Source: Sorex araneus
Taxonomy: Eukaryota > Chordata > Mammalia > Eulipotyphla > Soricidae
Reading direction: 5' to 3'
Assembly: GCF_027595985.1 (NCBI RefSeq)
Contig: NC_073305.1
Coordinates: 22,562,028 to 22,626,027 of the forward strand
DNA length: 64,000 nucleotides
Positions 9,770-20,060 of the stretch are shown here, one piece after another (the first letter of the stretch is position 1; each line of letters starts with the position of its first letter). Position numbers and translations under genes: made by a program. The notes beneath the pieces are model-generated. The model did not search any database. It worked only from the letters and a program-made list of their open reading frames with translations, and had not been told where the DNA came from.

Positions 9770-10715
9770 AGTTGGGACACTGTTTATAAGAAAAATTAGC
9801 GAATTTACAAAATGAATGTCACCCAGATTTGAGAGTGAAAACTTTCTACCTAAAGGTTTAAATGTCAATTCATATGATTAGTAACTCAGTAGTATTCTTC
9901 ACCTTGGATACTTGAATTGCATAATTATATTCTTTTACTATATGACACATTCTCCTCCTGGTAGATTCTTCTATTTTGCAACCTGAGAGACACACTCTCT
10001 ACTTTTTCTGCTCCAGAGAAACCCATCCCCCTTCCTCATACTTTTCTAAATAAAATTATTTTACTTTACTTTAAAGAAGAGTAGGAGCTCATACTTCAAT
10101 GACACTTTTTTAAAGCTCTATAAAATTTGCTTATATATATTAACTAATTTTTCTGTTACCCTACATAAAAGTTAGTTGTTGAGATAAGCCCCATTATATT
10201 ATATTGTTGTTAGCACAAGAAATAAAAATATATCAAAGTTAGAGAAAATTCAGAAAGGAACATATACAGAAGATGGGAAAGATTTGTCCTGACATACACA
10301 TTTCTAGTAAAGTCGAAAAATGCCTTGCAACTGAGAATCTAGAGAGTTTGTTTTGCAAGCTGATTCCATGATTCTGGCTTTTCCTACTTATGTATTTGTT
10401 TCCTTCTGAATCTTATCTAACTTTAAAACATTCTTTCATCTTGTACTAACAATGTAATAATTGCAACAAAGCAAACCTTATCTATCTTACTCCTAAATGA
10501 ATCTCTGACCCTTACATGCCATGCCATTATTATTTCCTTTGCTCTATGTCTTTTTCAGACAAATTCTTCCTTTCTTATCCTGTGGTTTCAAAAAAATATC
10601 TGATCTGCTTTTCAAAAAAAAATTGGTTCCAGTCTGTATTCTCATCTTAGACTTTTTTTTAAAGGAACCATTTAAATTTATTTGGAAACAAGAAAACACA
10701 CTAAGAAAGATTAAG
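9770..10715. other. Intergenic sequence with no recognised feature
   Basis: AT-rich sequence with no recognised gene or repeat. Homopolymer A and T stretches around 10,590-10,660 give overlapping spurious frames on both strands. Confidence 0.45.
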
Positions 10716-10717
10716 TA

Positions 10718-10965
10718 TTGCAAACCATAATGCCCAAAAGGAAAGAGAGAGAGAGAGAGTGTGTGGGAGAGAAAAGTGTCTGCCATAAAAGCAGGCTGGA
10801 AGGGTCAGGTGGCAGGAGGGAAACTGGGCGCATTGGTGATGGGAAATGTACACTGGTAAAGGGGCGGGTGTTGGAACATTGTATGAATGAAAGCCAGTTA
10901 CAAGTAACTTTGTAACTGTGCATCTCCTGGTGACTCAATACAAAATAAATAAAAATTTTAAAAAG
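10718..10965 (+). mobile_element. L1 3'-UTR fragment
   Basis: Contains a GA-rich run, 'gaaaagtgtctgcc', 'gatgggaaatgtacactgg', 'ttggaacattgtatgaatg', 'aactttgtaactgtgcatc' and a final 'aataaataaaaa'. The same end is seen at 56.0-56.15 kb and, reversed, at 62.05-62.33 kb. Confidence 0.85.
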
Positions 10966-11319
10966 TTTCAAAATATAATCTTTAGAAAAAAAGAAAGATC
11001 TGCTTGTTCAAGGTGATGACTGTGGTGCTGGAATTATGTTCATGAGACACCAATACTAGTAGTATAGTAAGTAAAACATTAAAAATATAATAAAAATAAT
11101 CTTAGAAAAGTCATCTTAGACATTTTAACACAAATCTTTGCAACCAGGTTTTAGTCTGTCTTTGGTATTTTTGGAAAAAGTTGTTGGATGCAGTGTCTGT
11201 ATCAGGAATGTGTGGAACTCCTTACGCTGCAGTAACTACCACAGCAGTAGCATCCTTGATAAGCAAACACTTGCAGAGGGAAGTTTACCATGACAGAGAT
11301 GTAGCATGTATATCTACAG

Positions 11320-11425
11320 TTGCATAACAAGTACTTTGAAAACTTAGTGGCTAAAATAATAAACAGTTATGGCAAGATTTAAGAGCAGCTTAGCTGAATT
11401 ATTTTGAATTTCATGAGGTTGCACC
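11320..11425 (+). repeat. Possible ancient mammalian repeat fragment
   Basis: The block 'gcataacaagtactttgaaa' with 'acttagtggctaaaataata' and a distal 'catgaggttgc' resembles a widespread mammalian LTR-type repeat, but I cannot name the family with certainty. Confidence 0.35.
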
Positions 11426-11526
11426 AAAAAGATGTAGAGCAGGATTGCATTCAAAAACTTGGCTAAGGCAGAAGAATCTGTTTTTGAGCTTACATATGAG
11501 AAAGATTTGTTTTGAACCACATAGGT

Positions 11527-11587
11527 GGAGAGAGAGAGAGAGAGAGAGAGAACAAGCAAGCAAGAGAGAGGGAGAGAGAGTGAGAGG

Positions 11588-11643
<56 letters not shown>
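11527..11643. repeat. (GA)n microsatellite
   Basis: Almost pure GA units with one AAGCAAGC interruption. The Leu-Ser frames on the minus strand and Arg-Glu frames on the + strand are repeat translations. Confidence 0.95.
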
Positions 11644-11644
<1 letters not shown>

Positions 11645-12046
11645 TAGGGTTATTGGAGCTATCGTAGAGTGATTTCTGTATTTGACAAGTCTAGGGACGG
11701 AAGGAGCAGCCCAACTGTGTTTGCATTTTAATTTATGTGACTGATATCCTGTAATATTTTGTAGTGCGCGACATATACAACCATACATAGTAACCTGAAG
11801 GCAATTCCTGACCAAGTGTGGAAGCTAGGAAATTTGCCCTTAGTGCACCTTTGGTCTCTGTTGGAAATTCCTCCATTTATTCATTTAAGCAACAAAAATT
11901 TGTTAAATCCCTGGTGCATGCCTTTGTATTGGTATCATAAAAGGGTATGAAGCTCAGTTCTAAGGAGATTCAATCTTGTCACAGAGATGTTTTCCTTAAA
12001 TATTTAAGACATTAAAGAGGAATGAATATCTTCTTGAATGTCTTAA

Positions 12047-12284
12047 ATACAGGTAGGGCATTTGCCTTGCACATGGCTGAACCAGGTTCGATTCCTCCGA
12101 CCCTCCGTCCCTCTCGGAGAGCCCAGCAAGCTACCGAGAGTATCCTACCCAAATGGTAGAGCCTGGCAAGCTGCTGTCGCATATTTGATATGCCAAAAAC
12201 AGTAACAACAAGTCTCAGGATGGAGACGTTACTGGTCCTGCTCGAGCAAATCGATGAGCAATGGGATGACAGTGATACAGTGAC
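12047..12284 (+). repeat. Type B SINE, 5'-truncated
   Basis: Begins inside the head at 'acaggtagggcatttgcc', with an intact box B 'ggttcgattcc'. The body ('gagcctggcaagctgctg', 'atatgccaaaaacagtaac') and RTE-like tail ('gctcgagcaaatcgatgagc', 'gggatgacagtgatacag') are well conserved. Its immediate flanks form an 11-bp inverted rather than direct repeat. Confidence 0.92.
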
Positions 12285-12360
12285 TTAAGACATTCAATAT
12301 GACCACAGGAGGTCTATAGTCCTTTTCAAACTGGGATATAAGTCAAAAATTATTGCCATT

Positions 12361-12398
12361 AAGCCCGCCGGCCTCTGCCTCGGGGAGGGAAAAAAAAG
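12361..12398 (+). mobile_element. 38-bp micro-retroposon
   Basis: A GC-rich stretch of 28 bp followed by an A-run is bracketed by perfect 12-bp repeats, attattgccatt, at 12349-12360 and 12399-12410. This is the signature of a severely 5'-truncated L1-mediated insertion. The source transcript is not identified. Confidence 0.75.
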
Positions 12399-12410
12399 AT
12401 TATTGCCATT

Positions 12411-14245
12411 TATCTCATGCTCTCATACTCCTAATCTTAGGTAAACTGAAGTGAAACATCCTCTAAATTATGTTTCTCAAGTTTTGGCTGAGTGAGGTCC
12501 CTTCCAACCTGGTTTTCTTCCTCTGCTCTCCTGTTCTACTGGTTGGACCTTGAGTCTTGTGCCATAACCCACCCCTCCACCTCCCAACCCCATTCATGAG
12601 GTTTTCAATTGTACTCTTTCCCTAGAATATCCTGAGACCCTGAGAATGAGGGTTCTGGTTAAAAATACACTGCCCTGAAGGATAAAATCCAAATATTTTA
12701 CAATCTCTGGTCATCTGGAACCCAACAAGAACCCAAACAATAGCTTTTCCAGTAAAATGCCTTTTGCTAAAATTCTGCCTAGCTACACTCAGAGAAAACC
12801 TATCTTTTCTGACAAACTGGAAAATTGCTTGTGACTCTGTTATTCACAAAGTTGGCAGCAATAAAAGTTCTAAGAAAGATCTTACAAAACACATCCCCAT
12901 TTGCCAATTTGGGGGCAGGGTAGGAGGAAACACTGGATCTATATCAAGTGGGAAATGGTGGGGAAGACTTTAGGTAATAATAGACTGAGTTCCTGAAGAT
13001 GGATTGACTCATTGGAACAGTAAATAAAAGGAAGATGTGTACTTGTTTGGGAGACCAAGTTTGAGTGTTAGGGGAAAACAGAAAATCAAATAACATCCAA
13101 GTTTGTAATGCTGGAATAATGTTAATGAATCCTGAAGTTCATAGACACCAAACTGCTAATTTTAAATCCCAGTTCTGTTATTTCCACAATTATGTGACTG
13201 GCAACTGACTTAGTCTCTCTGCACTTAGGTATTCTCATCTGTGCAGTGAGGTTTATTGAATAAAACCAATCTTATTGATATTTGTGAACTGGTAAAGTAG
13301 TAGAACTTTGTGTGGTACAAATTAAAAACACAATAAGTGCTATTATTTTTGAATAAATTAGAGCAATGCCTATTATACTATCAACTGAAAGTTAATTTCA
13401 TTCTTGCAAACAGTACTGTATACATATATACATAGGAAAGAATCCCAGAAAACAACATTCTTATACTCAAAGAAGAGTGAGTTAAAAGGAGTAAAATTAT
13501 AATTAAAAAGTAAAAAAATTATGTTAGGTTTATTATGATCATACAAATAAAGCAGAAAGGTACCAGAAGTGTTGGGATACAGAAGGATGTTATAAGCCAG
13601 AAGTCTCAAGGATCAAATATTTATGGATGTTCCATAAAAGTAAGGAGGCTTTGTGTGGTTAGAGGGAAATGAAGATGGGGTGAATAAATATAATGTAAAG
13701 TGACAAGGATCTTTTTTGGGGATGGCAGAAAGATCACACAGGGCTAGGCGCTTTATAAGAACTTTGTTGTTGCTTTTCTATGAGAAGCTATTTGGAGATT
13801 TTTTGAGAAGAGAAAAGACATAATCTAATCCATGTTTTGGGAGTGGAAAATGATCACCTCCTGGGTCATATACTGCAAAATCATGTGGTCTGACCCTGGT
13901 ATTTGACTGTACTATAGGAAAGGCCCTGGTACATTATGGTACAGATATGTCTTGTGGGCTGTGTGTCTGACTGTTCTGTGTGGCCCATGAATTATGCTAA
14001 AATAACCAAATAGCCTTTGACAGAAAAAAAAATTTTCTACTCCTAAAGGATCACTCAGATTGTTAGTAAGAATAGGGGTAAGAGAGTGGATAGAAGAAAC
14101 AAAGATCAAGTATGAGAAGGTATTATTGGAAGATGGTGGTGGCCTGGACCAAGGTATTAGCTGTGGGAGGTGGTGTGATGAAGTGTGTCCTTTAGGAGTT
14201 ATACAGTTTTAAAGGCAGGCTCAATAGTATTTGCCTAGGAATTGG
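12411..14245. other. Intergenic sequence with no recognised feature
   Basis: No gene or clear repeat is recognised. Short frames here have no domain or splice support. Confidence 0.45.
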
Positions 14246-14251
14246 ATATAG

Positions 14252-14546
14252 CAGGTATCACTGTATCACTATCATCCCGTTATTCATCGATTTGCTGGAG
14301 TGGGTGCCAGTAATGCCTCCATTCGTCCTAACCCTGAGATTTTAGGAACCTCTCTTTACTCATCCTTCTCAACGGTGCCACATTGGAGGCTCTTTCAGGG
14401 TCAGGGGAATGAGACCCATCATTGCTACTGTTTCTGGCATATTGAATACGCCACGGGGTGCTTGCCAGGCTCTGCCATGCGGGCAGGATACTCTCCGTAG
14501 CTTGTCAGATTCTCTGAGAGGGAGAACTAGACAACAAGAGGTCTTC
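14252..14546 (-). repeat. Type B SINE, long variant, minus strand
   Basis: On + it begins with the reversed tail ('atcactgtatcactatcatc', 'catcgatttgctggagtggg'). A module of about 90 bp ('cctgagattttaggaacctc', 'ggctctttcagggtcagg') separates the tail from the usual body ('gccaggctctgccatgcggg'). The same extra module is present in the copy at 9.2 kb. Confidence 0.88.
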
Positions 14547-14621
14547 ACCAAAATGCAATACAAAGAAATAAAAATTAATTACAAAGGATAGACATGTTGC
14601 TTATTGAAAATGCAATTAAAG

Positions 14622-14762
14622 GACTGGAGCTAAATGAGTAGGGTGCTCACCCTGCATGTGGAGGGCCTGGATTCAATCCCCAATCCTCACCAGAAATTCT
14701 TTTATAAGAGATTCATAAATATAATCCCTGGGTTCCCACAACCCACAAAAAGAAAAAGAAAA
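14622..14762 (+). repeat. SINE with target-site duplication
   Basis: A diverged type A head ('ggactggagctaaatgagta', box B 'ctggattcaatccc') with a shortened body and an A/G-rich tail. The flanking 16-bp TSD gaaaatgcaattaaag at 14606-14621 and 14763-14778 is perfect. Confidence 0.88.
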
Positions 14763-14850
14763 GAAAATGCAATTAAAGATTTAATTAGTATGTCACAATA
14801 ATCTCTTAAGAAAAACTGGTAACAAAATAAGATCTTCAGACAGCACTTTA

Positions 14851-14864
14851 GTTTTTTTTTAATT

Positions 14865-14907
<43 letters not shown>

Positions 14908-15992
14908 TATTAGTGAATCACGGTGAGGGTACAGTTACAGATTTATACATTTTTGTGCTCATGTTTCCCCCATACAAAGTTCGAGAACCCATCCCTTCAC
15001 CAGTGCCCATTCTCCACCACCAGTAAACCCAGCATCCCTCCCACCCTACCCAGTCCCGTCTCCCCCCACCCCACACTGCCACTATGGCAGGGTATTCCCT
15101 TTTGTTCTCTCTCTCTGATTAGGTGTTGTGGTTTGCAATAAAGGTGTTGAGTGGCCATTGTGTTCAGTCTCCCGCATGACCTCTGACCACATTTTACTTG
15201 GTATTCCCTTCTCTGAGTTGCCCAGAATGAGAGACCAGCCTCCAAGCCATCCATAAGTACAGCCTCCTGGTACTTATTTCTACTATTCTTGGGTGTTAGA
15301 CTCCTATTCTATTATTCTATATTCCACAGATGAGTGCAATCTTTCTATGTCTGTCTCTCTCTTTCTGACTCATTTCACGTAGCATGATACTTGCTATGCT
15401 GATCCACTTATATGCAAACCTCATGATCTCATTTTTTTCTTTCTTTTTTTTTTTTTTTGCTTTTTGGGTCACACCCAGCAATGCACAGGGGTCATTCCTG
15501 GCTCATGCACTCAGGAATTACCCCTGGCGGTGCTCAGGGGACCATATGGGATGCTGGGATTCGAACCCAGGTCGGCCACGTGCAAGGCAAACGCCCTACC
15601 CGCTGTACTATCACTCCAGCCCCATGATCTCATTTTTTTCTAACAGCTGCATAGTATTCCATTGTATAGATGTACCAAAGTTTCTTCAGCCAGTCATCTG
15701 TTCTAGGGCACTCAGGTTTTTCCAGATTCTGGCTATTGTAAACAGTGCTGCGATGAACATATAAGTGCAGATGTCATTTCGACTATACTTTTTTGCTCCT
15801 CTGGGATATATTCCCAGCAGTGGTATTGCTGGGTCAAATGGAAGCTCAACCTCTAGTTTTTTGAGAATCATCCATATTGTTTTCCAAAAGGGCTGGACTA
15901 GTCGGCATTCCCACCAGCAGTGTAGAAGGGTCCCTTTCTCCCCACATCCTCTCCAACAGTGGTTGCTTTTGTTCTTTTGGATGTGTGCTATG
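14851..15992 (-). mobile_element. 5'-truncated L1 3' end, minus strand, with nested SINE
   Basis: On + the copy opens with a T-rich tail that has become a (TTTA)n microsatellite (about 14,867-14,909). The reversed 3' UTR follows, then the C-terminal part of ORF2 after the nested SINE. The 14-bp TSD cagacagcacttta at 14837-14850 and 15993-16006 is perfect. The insertion is young enough to keep clear TSDs but is inactive because only about 950 bp of L1 is present. Confidence 0.93.
15441..15622 (-). repeat. Type A SINE nested in L1
   Basis: A young-looking copy: a T-run, 'tgggtcacacccagcaatgc', 'accatatgggatgctgggat', and the head ending in 'gctgtactatcactccagcc'. The 19-bp TSD catgatctcatttttttct at 15422-15440 and 15623-15641 is perfect. 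It must be younger than the L1 it interrupts. Confidence 0.95.
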
Positions 15993-16006
15993 CAGACAGC
16001 ACTTTA

Positions 16007-16880
16007 AATTACACTACTCTGCTGTCTTCAACTATGCAGTTAGGTCCCTATTTTACTGTTTACTTTTCATATTGGAAAAGAAAGATATGCCCCTCAATGG
16101 TCTAAGTTTAGAATGAGGTGTGTACTGGACACACGTGCCCGTTTGGGGTTTTGTTTTGTGGTAGCAGTGGTCTTTCTAAAGATGACTTTGTTTTATCCCC
16201 CAAAGACTTCACATAGATATGCCTCAATTATATTTATTTCAATTTGGTTATTTCCCTGACATATGCCACTATTTACTCATGTCTGTTGTCACGGTTAGCA
16301 CTTTCATCTGCCAGCCTATAAGGGTTCTATTTGGTCCTTCCATTTAATGAACTGGCTCCACTAGGCTAAGCAAGTAGACTGAAGACTCAGATTTTGGAAA
16401 ATTAAGAACTTTAGTAAAATGAATATGCATTCAAGCCTATGAGTTTATAAACTACAAACTATTCTGACTCACTTTCATTAGATGCAACTTTTCATAAGAA
16501 ATTGTGGTAGCTATACAATTGATAAACATCATCAGTGTTTGATACAATAAGATTTTAATGTAGAAGACATTTCAAAACTTGTTTTGCAAGCCTGTCAATA
16601 AATAAAATATAGAAAATGAATGTGCTATTCACCATCCCTAAAATTGATATAGCAGGTAAAGCAGAGAAACAGGGAAGTTCTGTGAGAACAGAGATAATTT
16701 TTTAAAATTAAAAAATTTTTAAAAATCCCAACCACCTAGACTAGAATGAGTAATCATTCACATTCTAGGGTAATCATTCCAGAGCACTGGAATGATGGTG
16801 TGAGGAAATGAGGGGATGGTAGTAACTTCTGGAGCAGTTGAGAGGTGCTTTTTGTTTGTTCCCTCAGAGAATGTATATTT
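16007..16880. other. Intergenic sequence with no recognised feature
   Basis: AT-rich DNA. I see no gene and no confident repeat assignment. Confidence 0.45.
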
Positions 16881-16883
16881 TCA

Positions 16884-16934
16884 AGGCCAGAGATGTAGTA
16901 CAGGGATTAAGGCAAATGCCTTGCATATACTTTA
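16884..16934 (+). repeat. Fragment of an old type A SINE head
   Basis: 'ccagagatgtagtacaggga' and 'aaatgccttgcata' match the head, which is cut where the adjoining type B copy begins. Confidence 0.6.
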
Positions 16935-17132
16935 AAGGAGCAATAGCACAGCGGTTGGGCTTTCGCTTTTCATGTGACCGACAGTATGGAGCCCGCACGG
17001 CAGAGCCTGGCAAGCTACCTGTGTGTATTGGATATGCCAAAAACAGTAACAATAAATCTTTCAATGAGAGACATTACTGGTGCCCGCTCGAGCAAATCGA
17101 TGAGCAAAGGGATGACAGTGACGGTGACAGTT
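16935..17132 (+). repeat. Type B SINE (RTE-tailed)
   Basis: The head 'ggagcaatagcacagcggtt' is followed by a shortened body ('gagcctggcaagctacctgt', 'gatatgccaaaaacagtaac') and the RTE-like tail ('tactggtgcccgctcgagca'). In one frame the tail reads RHYWCPLEQIDEQRDDSDG, which is nearly the C-terminus of the RTE ORF at 31.39 kb (RHYWCPLEQIEDQWDNK), showing where the tail came from. Confidence 0.93.
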
Positions 17133-17282
17133 TGGGAGACACACCTGGTGATGCTCAAAGGTTATTCTAGACTCTGCACTCAGGAATTATTCCTGGAAGT
17201 GCTCAGGGGACCATATAAGGTACTGGGGATGGAAGCCAGGTCAGCTGCAAGGTAAGCACTCTACCTGCTGTCTCTGTCTGGC
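17133..17282 (-). repeat. Type A SINE, minus strand
   Basis: Reads on + as the reversed body ('cacacctggtgatgctcaaa', 'caggaattattcctgg', 'ggaccatataaggtactggg') and a degraded head ('gcactctacctgctgtc'). Confidence 0.75.
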
Positions 17283-17284
17283 AT

Positions 17285-17395
17285 GTTACTCTTTGGCAGT
17301 GCAGGGACATAGGGCCAGGAATTGCCTGCAGGGTTCCCTACCCTACTGAGCACTGTTTGAGAGACCCAAAAAGTAAAGAGATAAATAAAAGTATT
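17285..17395 (+). repeat. Degraded SINE 3' half
   Basis: 'ctgagcactgtttgagagac' and 'ccaaaaagtaaagagataaa' match the end of a type A SINE and its A-rich tail. The 5' part is not convincing. Confidence 0.45.
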
Positions 17396-18210
17396 TTTAA
17401 AAGAAGGTAGATTCCTTGGCAAGGGTGGGGGTGGTGCTGAGTAACTTATTTTCTGTAAAAAGGGTGTAGGCCAAATATATGTAGGGGTCTCTGACCTAAG
17501 AGGGTATCTGATACTCAAAATATTGTTTGAATCAATGAAAGGAACAACACATTTATAGTATACTCTTCTTAAACTTAATTACTTTAATCACAGTTGGAAC
17601 ATCTACAGATAAATGGAGCACTGTAGCAATTACAGTGTTAGCATTTAAGCACCAAATCCTCTTTCAATCCTTTCATAAAGGTGGAAATTGACTAGCTGCA
17701 TCTCTGGCCCCAACTGCCAATGATAAGGCAGAAAAAAAAATTTGTTCTTCTGCTATGGAAGATTACTTTATTATATTCATTGTAAACAAAGAACAATCGG
17801 ATAGATCTGAAGGAAGAAATAAGAGTAATTTATTTGGGGAAAGCAGAGAGACCTAAGAAATGGGAATGACATCATATCTTTATCAGTTTTATACAAAATG
17901 CATTGAAAAAATTAGTAAAATGATAGTAGATAGAAGTTTCTTTTCATTGATTGCCTTAGTGCACACATCAAGGAAATCCATGAAAAGCTCTATTATGGCC
18001 ATATTCTAAATATTAAAAAACAGATACGATACATTTTATATTCTTTTTCTATTAATATTATTGCACTAGGAGAATAGGTCGCTGTATAATTGATGAGAAT
18101 CCTAGGCTATCCGACTTTCTAATCCTGCAACATATGTTTTAGATTTTAAGGGTAAGAGGGGCTGTGTATTCTTGAATGGTACATAAAAATTGTATGTATA
18201 ACAGCAACCT
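17396..18210. other. Unique sequence immediately upstream of the CpG island region
   Basis: AT-rich, no recognised gene or repeat. It could hold distal promoter elements of UBE2E2, but none can be named from the sequence. Confidence 0.4.
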
Positions 18211-18219
18211 CCCCCCACA

Positions 18220-18220
<1 letters not shown>

Positions 18221-18254
<34 letters not shown>

Positions 18255-18260
18255 CACACC
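18221..18260. repeat. (CA)n microsatellite
   Basis: About 19 CA units with one G interruption, followed by a CT-rich tract. Cys-Val frames on the minus strand are repeat translations. Confidence 0.95.
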
Positions 18261-18679
18261 TCCCTTTTTTTTTCTCTCTGGTGATTTGGAGAGGACAGAA
18301 GCCAAAGTTCGCTTTGGACCATAGTTGGGATTGTGTAAAAGTAAAAGTTCTTGAAGAAAGCATTTGATATAAGGACTTCCAGCACCACGACCCACATTCT
18401 CTGGGGTCTTTCTGTACTGCTTGCGTTCGGCTGCTGGAGGTGATCTGAACTCTGCGTGTCTGTCTTCAGTTCTGTCTGGGCAAGACACTTTTCACAGCCA
18501 GTGACAACTTCGACACGGGAAAGATTTGGAAGCTGCCATAGCCAACGGTTGGCGAGGGCGGCCGGGGCTGGAAGAGGAGGTGGGGGGGGGGGGGGACTTT
18601 GATGGAATCGGTGTGCCTCGTTGGCACAGGTTTTTGTTTCTGATTTATTAATCAGGGTTCCAATGACAGGGGAACCCAA

Positions 18680-20060
18680 TGTTCCCTGGGTTCACCCACA
18701 GCCTGACCACGTCAACTGGGCATTCAGGCTATTGGCCCCGAGAGCGCTGCTGCCCCTTCTCCCTCCGCTGGGCTAAACGCTCCGGGGTGACCAGGTGTGC
18801 TCTGAGGCCCGGGCCGGCTCGGAGGCAGCGCGGGCTTCGTGTGGCGGAGCCTGGATCAACTCGTCAGGTCGACGCGGAGCTCGCCCATCCCGGGTGCAGG
18901 TGGGCACCACGCGTCGGAGTTTGGGTCAGCGTGTCAAGCGGGTCAGCCCGGGGGAGCCGCTCGGCGAGAGCCCCGAGGCAAGTGTGAAGTACAGGGCCGC
19001 CGGGGAAGGGGGTGGCGCCCCGCGTCGTCCAGCCGCAACTCCCGCCCGCACCCCCGGCGGACCCCCCCAGCCCGCGTTTCCCTTTAACGCGCGTGCCTGT
19101 CAAGGTCCCCGCGTCCCCTCCCCTCCAGCCGGCCCATCAGCCTCCGTTTCCCTCCCCGCTCCGGGTCCCGGCCGTGGGACGCCCCTCGCCCCGCCGCCGC
19201 GCCGCGGGCCAAAGTCGGCCCGCACTTTACTTTTTCCGGCCGGCGCCGGGTTTCCCGGGTCGCGCCCGCGGGGCAGCCGGGGCCGAGCGCGCCCCCGCCC
19301 CCTCGCGGCCGCGCGCCCGGAGGAGGAGGAGGAGGGGCGGAGCGGCGGGGGGAGCGGGTAGGGAGGCGCGCGGCGCGGCTCCGTCGACGTGGGGCTCGCG
19401 CTCTCGCGGTCTCTCCGGCGGGCGCGCGGGCACGCGCAGTCGCGGGCGCGCGCGCGGACGGCCGGGCGGCGGCAGAGGCTCCCCGAGGCGGTGGCTTCAC
19501 TTTCCGAGACGCGCGGGGGGGCGGCCACAGCAGTCGCCGCGGGCAGCTGCCTCGGGAGCCGGAGCTGGAACGGCCGGGGGTGGCCGTGGCGCTGAGGGTG
19601 AGTCCGGGCGGGCGCGAGCGCGGCGGGGACAGGCGTGGCCGGGCAGTCCGGTGCGTGGTGCGTGGGTCCGGCTCTCCCGGTGACTGGACGGTCTGCGAGG
19701 ACACCCCGTCCTCGGGGCCGCCCTGGCCCCACGTCTGCCTCCTCAGCTCTCTCGCTCGCTCGCTCGCTCTCTCTGGCTCTCTCGCGGCTTAGGTTCGAGC
19801 CTGCGACCTGCGCTGACGCCCCTCCCTCAGGTATTCGCTCGGGCCGCGCCGCGGTCTCTCCCTCACTCCCCCCCGCCTCGGGCGTCCTCCCTTCCGTGGG
19901 CGCCCCCACGCCCCCTCCCCCCCTGCGCCTCAGGTCTCTCCTTACACCGCTCTCGCCCTAGTTTCCTCCCTCCTCGCTCCCCGGCGTGCCCCATTCCCGG
20001 CGCCCCCCTCCCGCCTGTCTCCTGCCCCGGTTTCTCGCCCTTTCCACCCCTCCCCCGCCT
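18680..20060 (+). promoter_or_regulatory. UBE2E2: CpG island promoter of UBE2E2
   Basis: GC content and CpG density rise sharply from about 18,680, peak between 19,000 and 19,650 and fall off after about 20,060, against an AT-rich, CpG-poor background. The peak includes GC-box-like 'ggggcgg' motifs (for example near 19,334), a short GAG repeat at about 19,319 and a CTCG repeat near 19,750. No TATA box is evident, which fits a housekeeping CpG-island promoter with dispersed starts. Long open frames on both strands here reflect stop-codon scarcity in GC-rich DNA, not coding. Direction is inferred from the donor site at 19,598 and the downstream + strand exons. Confidence 0.85.
19250..19597 (+). 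other. UBE2E2: UBE2E2 exon 1, non-coding 5' UTR (start approximate)
   Basis: The 3' boundary is set by a strong donor: 'gctgagg' followed by gtgagt (GT at 19,598-19,599), in the densest part of the CpG island. The coding ATG is in the next exon, preceded there by only 8 bases, so a non-coding first exon is required. The transcription start cannot be read from sequence; 19,250 is a guess within the CpG peak. Intron 1 would span 19,598-26,432. Other GT sites in the island could serve as alternative donors. Confidence 0.55.

Noticed and set aside
16935..17170. 110-residue frame ending in RHYWCPLEQIDEQ as a small gene
   Set aside because: The matching part is the RTE-derived tail of a type B SINE; the rest is SINE body and flank.
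18795..19909. Long Arg/Pro/Ala-rich frames of 188-269 codons on both strands
   Set aside because: Stop-poor GC-rich CpG island. Frames overlap on opposite strands, have no domain, and the region is explained by the UBE2E2 promoter and 5' UTR.
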